From positions 124,001 to 188,000 of the forward strand of contig CAVWDZ010000002.1 of NCBI GenBank assembly GCA_963753905.1: 64,000 bases of DNA, read 5' to 3'. Source of the DNA: Bog-756 sp963753905. Its GTDB lineage: Bacteria > Actinomycetota > Acidimicrobiia > Acidimicrobiales > RAAP-2. Positions 53,809 through 61,843 of the stretch are shown here, in pieces. Every line of letters begins with the position of its first letter. Within the stretch, counting starts at the first letter, position 1. The position numbers and the translations under genes were made by a program. Below the pieces are notes generated by a model. That model was not told the origin of the DNA and ran no database searches. It worked only from the letters and a program-made list of their open reading frames with translations.

Positions 53809-54861
53809 ATGAAGGCATTGGTCTACAAGGGTCCTGGCAAGAAGGCCTGGGACGAGATGCCCGATCCGAAGATCGAACAGCCGACCGACGTGATCGTGAA
53901 GATGGTCGCCACGACCATTTGTGGTACCGACCTCCACATCCTCAAGGGTGATGTCCCCGAGGTGGAAGTCGGCCGCATCCTGGGGCACGAGGGGATCGGT
54001 GTGATCACCGAAGTGGGCGAAGGAGTCACCCACCTGGCTGTCGGCGACCGAGTGATCCTCGCTTGCGTCAGTTCATGTGGGAAGTGCTCGAACTGTCGTA
54101 AGGGCCTCTACAGCCACTGTCTCGACCCTGAGGGCATCACCGGAATCGGCTGGATCTTTGGCTACATGATCGACGGGACGCAGGCCGAATACGTTCGAGT
54201 CCCGTTCGCCGAGAATTCGGTGTACAAGGTCCCCGAAGGCATGACGGATGCCGAGGGCATCCTGCTCTCGGACGTCCTGCCGACCGGCTTCGAGATGGGC
54301 GTGCAGTACGGAAAGGTCGCCCCTGGCGATGTCGTCGCCGTGATCGGTTCCGGCCCCGTCGGCCTCTCCGCCGTTATGACAGCACGCCTCTACGGGCCCT
54401 CGAAGATCATCGCCATCGATCTTGACAATGCTCGGCTTGCCCGGGCCGCCGACTTCGGTGCTACCGACACTGTCAACTCGGGTGATCCGGACTGGAAGGA
54501 CCAGGTCCTGAGTCTCACAGACGGGCTGGGCGTCGATGTCGCCATCGAGGCAGTCGGTGTACCCGAGACGTTCACGATGGCAACGGTCATCGTTCGCCCA
54601 GGGGGACACGTGGCCAACATCGGTGTGCACGGCAAGTCGGTCGATCTCGCCCTCAACGAGCTCTGGATCAAGAACATCGACATCTCCATGGGTCTGGTCA
54701 ACACGAACACACTCGGGATGCTGTTGAAGCTCGTAGCCGAGCACAAGCTTCCTGCCGAGAAGTTCGTTACGCACGAGTTCTCATTCGACCAGATGCTCGA
54801 GGCCTACGACGTCTTCGGGCATGCAGCGGAACATGACGCACTCAAGGTGCTCATCCATTAG
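53809..54861 (+). CDS. Zinc-dependent alcohol dehydrogenase (MDR family)
   Basis: The 350-residue MDR enzyme has the catalytic zinc C38 in TTICGTDLHILKG, HEGIGVITEVGEGV, the structural zinc set CGKCSNCRKGLYSHC, and the NAD motif VAVIGSGPVGLSAVM. The substrate might be a primary or secondary alcohol, or it might reduce fatty aldehyde. ATG 53809 follows CAGGAGGTCCTGTC. It is an isolated gene with a DosR-type box upstream. Its 3' end forms the first unit of a 25-bp tandem repeat, each copy containing the TAG stop. Confidence 0.94.
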   Translation: MKALVYKGPGKKAWDEMPDPKIEQPTDVIVKMVATTICGTDLHILKGDVPEVEVGRILGHEGIGVITEVGEGVTHLAVGDRVILACVSSCGKCSNCRKGLYSHCLDPEGITGIGWIFGYMIDGTQAEYVRVPFAENSVYKVPEGMTDAEGILLSDVLPTGFEMGVQYGKVAPGDVVAVIGSGPVGLSAVMTARLYGPSKIIAIDLDNARLARAADFGATDTVNSGDPDWKDQVLSLTDGLGVDVAIEAVGVPETFTMATVIVRPGGHVANIGVHGKSVDLALNELWIKNIDISMGLVNTNTLGMLLKLVAEHKLPAEKFVTHEFSFDQMLEAYDVFGHAAEHDALKVLIH

Positions 54862-54937
54862 AGCACTCAAGGTGCTCATCCATTAGAGCACTCAAGGTGC
54901 TCATCCATTAGAGGACTCAAGGTGCACATCCATTAGA
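54838..54937 (+). repeat. 25-bp tandem repeat x4 duplicating the ADH 3' end
   Basis: Unit 1 (54838-54862) encodes ALKVLIH plus TAG and one extra base. Units 2 (54863-54887) and 3 (54888-54912) are identical, and unit 4 (54913-54937) differs at two bases. Because every unit carries the stop, the protein end is unaffected. The pattern suggests slipped-strand duplication. Confidence 0.95.
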
Positions 54938-55124
54938 GGATGGGTCAGCTCCACTGAGCCTGTGATGACCAGGACCGGGTCTCGGCCAGCTCTCACGATC
55001 ACAGCGGCGAGACCGGATCGAGACCGGTATGCTGGCGCAGAATCAGGTTGACGGTGGAGTCGTCTTCTCCAAGGGGGAACGGATCGGCAAGATCCACGTG
55101 AAGCCTGAAGTGGGAGGAATCTCC

Positions 55125-56285
55125 ATGGCATCGCGCAAAGGGGCCGGGTCGCGTTTCCGCATTCTGTCTGGAGTCGCTCTCTGCACGTGGTTAGGGGTTG
55201 GGGTCGCTGGTCCGGCTGCCGCCTCGGCGACGGGAGCAGCGCCAACGTCCGTTCCACAGCCTGCCGTCTCCATCGTCAGCTATACGGGACCTACCGTCCA
55301 CAATCCAGGTGCCATTACCGTCGGTTCCGACACTCCCCCGAAGGCCACAGAAGATGTGAGGATTACCGTCGAGGCGACCGTCAAAGTCAGTCCGGCTACC
55401 GGTCACCCCGGGACCGCCGTGGGAGTAAACGGCGCAGGGTTCCTGCCCGGAGAGACCGTCAATGTCCTCTACACGATCTTCGGCAAACCCTCAGCTGCCA
55501 TATGTCACCCAGTGAAGGTGGCCTCCAACGGAGCCTTCAGCTGTGCCGGGAGCATCCCTTCGGGTGAGAACGCGGGATGGGACGGCCGCCACAACATCGT
55601 CGCGACAGGAGAGACGTCCAAGATCACCGCGAAAAGTGTGTTCACGCTCACCGGCGGCGTGGATCAGCCGACTCTCTCGGTAGGTCCAGCGTTGCTGAGA
55701 GGCAGGCAACCAGTTCATGCGTCAGGCACCAGGTGGGCTGACGGTTCGTTGGATCTCTCCCAATGTGGGTACGGCCCTTCACCCGGCTGCAAGTTGCTCG
55801 GACACGTTACGGTCGCCGATGGAGACTGGTCCTTCAGCTACGACGCGATCCAGGTGATGGTTGCCAGCGACGGCTCGCCCACGCTCTGTGGCATCGTTGG
55901 AGGGTCTGGTTGCTACGTCAAGGTGACGCAAGGTCCGCTTACCCAAACCGCCCCTCTCAAATTTGCGCCTGTGAACGTCGCGATCTCTCCCAGTGAACCA
56001 GGAAACAGCTATCAAAACGGCGCAAGCGTCACGGTGTCTGCCAAGAACTTCCCGTCAGGCGACCAGGTCCAGATCAAGATGTGCGGTGTATACACGCACA
56101 CGTGCGGTGACGATGACACTGGTCTGACCAATAGTGCAGGCGCTGTATCATTCCAGAATTACAACCTCTCGTGTGTCAACTTCGACGAGAGTGGCGCTTG
56201 CAACATTGTGGCTTTGGATCTGTCCTACGGCGACGGCGACCTGGCCGCCAGCACCTCGTTCTCTACGTACGCCAACCTTCCCTGA
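55125..56285 (+). CDS. Secreted Cys-rich beta-domain protein (neocarzinostatin-like repeats)
   Basis: The 386-residue protein has a Sec signal peptide (RFRILSGVALCTWLGVGVAG, cleavage near AAASA) and then three similar beta domains. Domain 1 begins VSPATGHPGTAVGVNGAGFLPGETV; domain 3 begins ISPSEPGNSYQNGASVTVSAKNFPSGDQVQI and has paired cysteines. The pattern PSxxLxxGxxVxVxGxxFxxGxxVxVxxC resembles the neocarzinostatin/macromomycin apoprotein fold, which can hold small molecules. No biosynthetic genes for such a ligand are seen. It could instead be an Ig-like surface protein. ATG 55125 follows GGGAGGAA. Confidence 0.75.
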   Translation: MASRKGAGSRFRILSGVALCTWLGVGVAGPAAASATGAAPTSVPQPAVSIVSYTGPTVHNPGAITVGSDTPPKATEDVRITVEATVKVSPATGHPGTAVGVNGAGFLPGETVNVLYTIFGKPSAAICHPVKVASNGAFSCAGSIPSGENAGWDGRHNIVATGETSKITAKSVFTLTGGVDQPTLSVGPALLRGRQPVHASGTRWADGSLDLSQCGYGPSPGCKLLGHVTVADGDWSFSYDAIQVMVASDGSPTLCGIVGGSGCYVKVTQGPLTQTAPLKFAPVNVAISPSEPGNSYQNGASVTVSAKNFPSGDQVQIKMCGVYTHTCGDDDTGLTNSAGAVSFQNYNLSCVNFDESGACNIVALDLSYGDGDLAASTSFSTYANLP

Positions 56286-56475
56286 TCTTCGTAGAGGGGC
56301 GACTCGAGTCATACGGAGACCGCCATTTTCAGAGACGCGCCGCACCATCGGGCGTTGGATTCTCTACACACCAGTGCCGTTTAGCCGCAGTCGACAATTC
56401 GCCCCGAGCCGGCAGTGATGGGGGACAGGTTGGCTATCGACAGGTCACGGGCCCAGGCTGGAGTGGATGACGAAA

Positions 56476-57801
56476 TCACACCGCTTCGTAGTCGGATTGC
56501 CGTCGTGTTGGCCGTGCGTCACTGAGAGCCACCAGGGTGACTGCAGCGGCCACGGACAGTGCAGGGGTCGCAGAGAGCACGTAGCGAGGATTGCCGAAGC
56601 TGGTGGCAACCACGATGGTCGCCGCCGCTATGGGACCTGCCACTAACACCAGGGCAAGACGGTCCTTCGACAGGAGCAACAGGCCTGGGATACCCAGGAA
56701 CAGCACGATCAGTGACGTTGGCCAGACCAGCTGTTGCCATCCGATGCTGCGGGATTGGAGCACCTCCAGTTGCGCCTGTTGAAGAGGTTCGTAGAGACCC
56801 CATGCTCGCAAGACGCGAACGCTCATAACGAGCGGGACCCTGCCCAGGTGGGCCTTGATATAGCTCTTGCCCTGGGCAGTGAGCACCTTGTTGTATTCGG
56901 CCTCATCAGAGGTGGACAAGGCATCATGACCGACGCACGAGTTGTCCCAGTAGCCCAGCAGGTGCCCGTAATAGACGGACGGGCAGTTCGCCCCGGCCAG
57001 GGTCTTTCCCTCATTGGTCGAGAGGACAATTCGGTGATCGAACTTCTCGTAGTTGCGAATGACCCACGGGGTGAGGACTGCAGTTACAACCAACAAGGTC
57101 GCGGCCATTTGCATCGCTCTCTTTCCGATGGGCGTGCCCGGAACAGCCATGATGGCTACCGGAACGAGCACCACAGCCGTGAGAAGATCCTCCGACCGTA
57201 CGAGGCACATGATTCCGGCGAGAAGCCCGACAGGAATCCATCGGAACACCGAGGAAGATGCACTCGCCCACGCCGCAGCCAGGAGTAGCCCCGCCGTCAG
57301 CGGGACGGCGATGGTCTCGGACATGATCGATCCGTCGCTGGCGATGAGAGCGGGTGACACGGCCACAAGTCCGGCGGCGACGAGTCCGACGTTCGATCGC
57401 CCGGTGATACGGCGACCGAAGAGACCCGTCAGTAGGACTGTCACGCCTCCGCACAGTGCACCGACGAGCCGGAACCCGGTCGATGAGGTGACATGAAGCT
57501 TCACCAACCCGGCGAGAAACAGCGGGTAGCCAGGTACGAAGTTCGCCGTTGCCGTTGTGGTGCCGTGAAGGAGATATGAGACTGGGTTGGAGTACCCGCG
57601 ACCAGCGGCGAGGGCGCCCCCGAGGAGTTCATAGGCGATTGAGTCGAGTCCGAGTGTTAGGTGTCGTCCGACGGTTAGCGCATAGACGGTTCGTGCCACG
57701 ACGGCAACTGCCACTTCTGTGCCCAGGATGATCCAGAACTGACCGCCCCGGCCTGGGCCGACGGACGTTGCAGTGCTTTCATCCACGACACTGGCGGCCA
57801 C
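56476..57801 (-). CDS. Polytopic membrane glycosyltransferase (GT39/ArnT-like)
   Basis: The roughly 441-residue protein has about ten helices. LGLDSIAYELLGGALAAGRGYSNPVSYLLHG and NFVPGYPLFLAGLVKL follow the first helix, as in lipid-phosphate-sugar glycosyltransferases of the ArnT/PMT group, where the loop Asp is catalytic. An extracellular section (about residues 285-345) with two Cys precedes the last helices. The acceptor is unknown, perhaps a cell-wall glycan or lipid. GTG 57801 is the most plausible start, because an upstream start would overlap the SRPBCC gene. Confidence 0.8.
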   Translation of the reverse strand: MAASVVDESTATSVGPGRGGQFWIILGTEVAVAVVARTVYALTVGRHLTLGLDSIAYELLGGALAAGRGYSNPVSYLLHGTTTATANFVPGYPLFLAGLVKLHVTSSTGFRLVGALCGGVTVLLTGLFGRRITGRSNVGLVAAGLVAVSPALIASDGSIMSETIAVPLTAGLLLAAAWASASSSVFRWIPVGLLAGIMCLVRSEDLLTAVVLVPVAIMAVPGTPIGKRAMQMAATLLVVTAVLTPWVIRNYEKFDHRIVLSTNEGKTLAGANCPSVYYGHLLGYWDNSCVGHDALSTSDEAEYNKVLTAQGKSYIKAHLGRVPLVMSVRVLRAWGLYEPLQQAQLEVLQSRSIGWQQLVWPTSLIVLFLGIPGLLLLSKDRLALVLVAGPIAAATIVVATSFGNPRYVLSATPALSVAAAVTLVALSDARPTRRQSDYEAV

Positions 57802-57833
57802 CGAGTCAGTGTGCCATCCCGACGTGCAGGGTC

Positions 57834-58340
57834 CTACTCGGTACTGATCTTCTCGAGCCTCCCCAGGCTGGCCGTCATGGACTCGAGCACCGAATTGGTC
57901 CCGTTGATCCACGCCCCGCCATCACGTAGGAGGTCCTCCGGCAAGGGCCCGTGGTCGAAGACCTCGGTGACGACGGTGGCGTCGTCACCGTCCGGAGTGA
58001 GGATGTAGCCCCAGCGGTAGCCCGCAGGAATGCCGACTTTGGATGGATCATCATCCTCAGCCCGAGAAGGGTCTCCGGGAGCCGGTTCCCAAAATATGCG
58101 CCGATCTGGCTCGAACTCCACGACATAGTTGAGCATGAGGTAGTCGTCTCCGAGCCGATGCATCTTCATCGTAAAGGTGTCGCCCACGTCGGAGATGGGA
58201 CGGTCGAGGATGGCTCCCCGGAGCATGCCGGATCCGTCAAAGTCCACGTGACGTTGCGGATTCGCCAGGATCCTGAAGATGAGGGCCGCCGGCGCTTCGA
58301 TTCTCCGTGACACCTCGACCGGCTTGCTTCCCTCTGCCAT
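57834..58340 (-). CDS. SRPBCC-family (polyketide cyclase-like) protein
   Basis: The 168-residue single-domain protein has SKPVEVSRRIEAPAALIFRILANPQRHVDFDGSGMLRG, an SRPBCC/START-fold entry, and later FEPDRRIFWEPAPGD and GDDATVVTEVFDHGP on the beta sheet. The fold forms a cavity for a lipid or other hydrophobic ligand; here the ligand is unknown. ATG 58340 follows AGAGAGGA. It lies 33 bp upstream of the glycosyltransferase on the same strand. Confidence 0.88.
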   Translation of the reverse strand: MAEGSKPVEVSRRIEAPAALIFRILANPQRHVDFDGSGMLRGAILDRPISDVGDTFTMKMHRLGDDYLMLNYVVEFEPDRRIFWEPAPGDPSRAEDDDPSKVGIPAGYRWGYILTPDGDDATVVTEVFDHGPLPEDLLRDGGAWINGTNSVLESMTASLGRLEKISTE

Positions 58341-58583
58341 GATTCCAGTCCTCTCTTTCTTTGTGCCTCTGAACTCTGCCTCTGAACTCTGCGTCTGCTC
58401 TACCAGAGCGCACGTCCGTGGTCTCGTACAATTGGACCTTGCAGGTCCCGCGGAATTCATTCATCGGCCAGGGATTCACATTCTGACCGACTCGCCCGGC
58501 GCTATGACAGCAGCCGAGCATGATCACGGGCTGGCCCCGACGGTCCACTCAAGGCACACGCAGGGAATGCCGATGGATGCTTC

Positions 58584-58763
58584 ATGGTGGCCGAACCGAC
58601 CCGCGGATGGCCGAAACCCACTGCCGAGGAGCTGGCGCTGCGTTCCAGGTATCGCTGCGCGCTCTGCTACAAGCACTGCCAGGTACCGTGCCGCTTTACG
58701 GCGTCCGAATACCGACAGCTGGTCGAAGCGACGCTACGGACCGATCCCGAGTCGACCGACTGA
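58584..58763 (+). CDS. Small Cys-rich ORF, 59 residues, unknown
   Basis: An ATG frame of 59 residues has a strongly GC-biased third position, like the surrounding genes, and contains RCALCYKHCQVPCRF with four closely spaced Cys and one His, a possible zinc or iron ligand set. ELALRSRYRC and EYRQLVEATLR look helical. No family is recognised and no strong Shine-Dalgarno is seen. It sits in the roughly 680-bp gap between the SRPBCC gene and the GGDEF-EAL gene. Confidence 0.5.
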   Translation: MVAEPTRGWPKPTAEELALRSRYRCALCYKHCQVPCRFTASEYRQLVEATLRTDPESTD

Positions 58764-59021
58764 GCGACTCGTCCCGACGAGCCGGCGCTCAGGTGTGGAC
58801 CCCCTCGCGGCGGAGGCCGGGACGATGGTGCATGGGATGGCTCTCGCACTGCGTACAATCCCGGATCTCCGCGTCGAGGGGGTACCACTTGTTCTAGGCC
58901 CCCGGGGTATCGGGAGGGTATCCAGAAGGTGAACGCTTTGTTGCCTGATGTGTCGCCCCGGATTTGGCTCCGGACGAGGGCCCGCGGCACGTGGTCAGCG
59001 AGTGGTCACCGGTGCGTGGGA

Positions 59022-61355
59022 TCAGCGGTCGTCCGCTCGAGTCGACCTTGCGATCGGCACCCGTGGCCTGAGGGTGTCGTCCCCCGGTTCCCTCGAGAGC
59101 AACGGTTCGACCGCGTCGGCTTCGACCGGCCGCGAGAAGATGAACCCCTGACCGCTGTGACAGTTCTCGCCCCGGAGGCCCTCCAGCTGGGACTGCTTCT
59201 CGATGCCCTCTGCCAGGGTCACCAGTCCCAGCGTGCGCCCCAGCTCGACCAGCGTGTGGATCAGTGCCGCCCCGTCGGCCGAGCCGTCCATCTCGGAGAC
59301 GAACGACCGGTCGATCTTAAGCACATCCACCGGGAATTGGCGCAGGTAGGCAAGGGACGAGTAGCCGGTACCGAAGTCGTCGATGGCGATCATCACGCCG
59401 AGTTCCTTGAGCCTATTGAGCCGTGACACCGTCGCGTTGGCATCCTTCATGAGCGTCGACTCGGTCACCTCGACGATCAAAGAGCCCGGATCCATATCGT
59501 GTGCCTCGAGAGCGCTCCGCACGTCGTCCACCAGCCCATCGGTCTCGAGCTGCCGCATCGAGACGTTGACCGACATCGTCGTCCGGAAGCCCTGTTCGTG
59601 CCACCTGGCCGCTTGACGGCAGGCCTCGTCGAGCACCCACCGGCCGACATCGACGATCAATCCGCTGTCCTCGAGGACCGGGATGAACTTGTCGGGGGTG
59701 ATGGTGCCCTTGGTGGGATGGTGCCAACGGAGCAGCGCCTCGACCCCGCTGACCTTGACGGACTCGAGGTCGAAAATTGGCTGGTAGAGGAGGAAGAACT
59801 CGCCGTTGGTCCACGCCGTGGCCAGGTCGGACTTGAGCGCGAGGCGGTCGTGTGCGGCTGACTGCATGGCGGGCTCGAAGACCACCCAACGATTCCGGCC
59901 CGCCGCCTTCGAGCGGTAGAGGGCGATGTCCGCATCGCGTAGCAGCTCCCGCGCGGACGATCGATCCCCGATCGCGATGCCGATGCTCGCGGTGATATTG
60001 ATCGGAATCTCCTCGAACCCCTCGACGAGGAACGGCGTCTCGAGCACCTTGTGAATGCGCTCGGCGACCAACTCCGGTCCGGCTGCCAGCGAGAGGCCCT
60101 CGGCCAGTACGACGAACTCGTCACCGCCCATCCGTCCCACCGTGTCGCTCGCCCGGAGCAGACCGAGCAACCGGCCTGCCACCGTCTGGAGGACCTTGTC
60201 CCCTGCCTCGTGACCCAACGAGTCGTTGGCATCCTTGAAGTTGTCGAGATCGACGAAGAATGCGGCGACCGGTTCGCAGGACCGGCGCGCCCGGACCAAC
60301 ATCTGGTCGGCACGGTCCAGGATCAACTGACGATTGGCCAAACCGGTCAAGGGATCGTGGAGCGCACGGTGCGCAAGAAGAGCTTCGAATTCCTTGCGCT
60401 CGGTGATGTTTCGGATGTTCGCGACATAGCCGGAAACCGAAGGGCGATCCATCTGGTTGGAGACGACGGCTTCGACGTCACACCAGGTCCCATCGCGTCG
60501 CGCCATCCGGAACTGGACCAGCGCAGCGTCCGGCGCCACCTGGAGTTGCGAACCGAGACGATCCGTTATCCGTTGGCGGTCATCGGGGTGAACGGTGTCG
60601 GTGGCGCGGATGCCGACGAGCTCCTCGGGTTCGACGCCCAGCAGGTCGACGATCGCCGGAGAGACATAGGAGATCTCCCCCGAGCCAGCGATGACCAGCG
60701 TGACGTCGGACGAGTTGTGGATGAGCGAGCGGAAGCGATCCTCGCTCAGGCGTACCGCGGCCTCTGCGTCCTCCTTGTCTCCCATGGTCGCACCGGTCAT
60801 TCGGATCACGAAGACGAGCACGGATGCTCCTACCAGGGTGATGCCGAGCGACTGGTCCAGGGACAGTTCCGAGGGGAACCACCCGCGCCAGATACCGATC
60901 TCCGCACCGAGGATGCAGATCAGGCTCCAGAAGGCAGAGGCGCTCCAGGTGCGCGAGCCACCGAACGCCACGTTCTCGAGTGCCAGGAATGCGTAGGCGC
61001 CCCAGAGGACCGGACCCCATCCGGTGAGGTAGATGACCACTGTCACCGCCACCATCTGGCTTCCCACCCGCGCGAAGAGCAGCCCCTCAGATGGTCTCCG
61101 TGCATAGATCCGGTCGATCCCGACGCAGAGGACGATTGCGCTCGAGAACACCACCGACCACAGCCAGGCGGATTCGTGCGCCACGACACCGAAGTGCATG
61201 AGGAGCACGATCGATCCGATCGTAAGGGGGGCGAAGATGTAGGCCACATAGGTCGAATCGGGCCTGCGACGCCCGAGCTCGCGGGGCAGCCCGGCCGGCT
61301 CGCCGGACCGTTCTGATGGCAGGGCGTCGCCATCCATCGCTGTCGTGTCCGCCAT
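59022..61355 (-). CDS. PAS-GGDEF-EAL cyclic di-GMP protein with membrane domain
   Basis: The 777-residue protein has a membrane domain of about six helices (residues 38-190), a PAS domain (about 205-325; SEDRFRSLIHNSSDV), a GGDEF domain with intact GRMGGDEF and an RASD I-site 5 residues before GGDEF, and an EAL domain with VEALLRWHHP, VTESTL, IDDFGTGYSSLAYL and KIDRSFV. The active-site residues of both catalytic domains look complete, so it could make and break cyclic di-GMP; the PAS and membrane part may sense light, oxygen or redox. The start is ATG 61355. Confidence 0.95.
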   Translation of the reverse strand: MADTTAMDGDALPSERSGEPAGLPRELGRRRPDSTYVAYIFAPLTIGSIVLLMHFGVVAHESAWLWSVVFSSAIVLCVGIDRIYARRPSEGLLFARVGSQMVAVTVVIYLTGWGPVLWGAYAFLALENVAFGGSRTWSASAFWSLICILGAEIGIWRGWFPSELSLDQSLGITLVGASVLVFVIRMTGATMGDKEDAEAAVRLSEDRFRSLIHNSSDVTLVIAGSGEISYVSPAIVDLLGVEPEELVGIRATDTVHPDDRQRITDRLGSQLQVAPDAALVQFRMARRDGTWCDVEAVVSNQMDRPSVSGYVANIRNITERKEFEALLAHRALHDPLTGLANRQLILDRADQMLVRARRSCEPVAAFFVDLDNFKDANDSLGHEAGDKVLQTVAGRLLGLLRASDTVGRMGGDEFVVLAEGLSLAAGPELVAERIHKVLETPFLVEGFEEIPINITASIGIAIGDRSSARELLRDADIALYRSKAAGRNRWVVFEPAMQSAAHDRLALKSDLATAWTNGEFFLLYQPIFDLESVKVSGVEALLRWHHPTKGTITPDKFIPVLEDSGLIVDVGRWVLDEACRQAARWHEQGFRTTMSVNVSMRQLETDGLVDDVRSALEAHDMDPGSLIVEVTESTLMKDANATVSRLNRLKELGVMIAIDDFGTGYSSLAYLRQFPVDVLKIDRSFVSEMDGSADGAALIHTLVELGRTLGLVTLAEGIEKQSQLEGLRGENCHSGQGFIFSRPVEADAVEPLLSREPGDDTLRPRVPIARSTRADDR

Positions 61356-61541
61356 CGGGTCTCCTGTCCCACGTCGCGCGCAGAGTCGTTCTTGGGTGTG
61401 TCGACACGATCGGCCGCTTCCTTGAGGTCCGCCGCAGCCAGGACTGGCCGTGCCGAGGCCCCGACGCCTAACCGATCCGCAGCAGGAGCAGCGCCCCGAC
61501 GGTGAGCGCGAGGCCCGTCCACCACACCCAGGGCGACCTGG

Positions 61542-61760
61542 TCAGACGAGAGAACCCGCCGGCGGTCCCTCGCCGCTCGTGCGCACCGCCGGAACGAGGC
61601 GGGCCGCCGCTCCGGGATCGAGCAGTGCCAGGGCGGAGTGCTCCCGAACTCGGCGCTCTGCGGTCTCGACCTCCAACAGGACTGCCTGGAGCTCGGCCTC
61701 GAGCGCCTCGATCTCCCGCTCGCTGCGGGCCACCAGGTCCCACACGACGTCTCCTGGCAC
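61542..61760 (-). CDS. Hypothetical coiled-coil protein, possibly frameshifted
   Basis: Frame A, start GTG 61760, gives 72 residues with a coiled coil SEREIEALEAELQAVLLEVETAERRVREHSAL and stops at 61542. A second frame (stop at 61468) continues over the next bases with a clear C-terminal membrane helix SPWVWWTGLALTVGALLLLRIG that has no start of its own. Joining them by a single frameshift near 61570 would give a coiled-coil protein with a C-terminal anchor. Frame A may begin further upstream, since the frame is open to 61925 and overlaps the MMPL gene. A sequencing error is possible. Confidence 0.45.
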   Translation of the reverse strand: MPGDVVWDLVARSEREIEALEAELQAVLLEVETAERRVREHSALALLDPGAAARLVPAVRTSGEGPPAGSLV

Positions 61761-61843
61761 CGTATCCGAACCCTCGGTCGCCGCATTTGCGCTGCCAGGA
61801 TCGACGGGACGGACGACGGCCGACGCCGACCAAGCCCCTGCGG

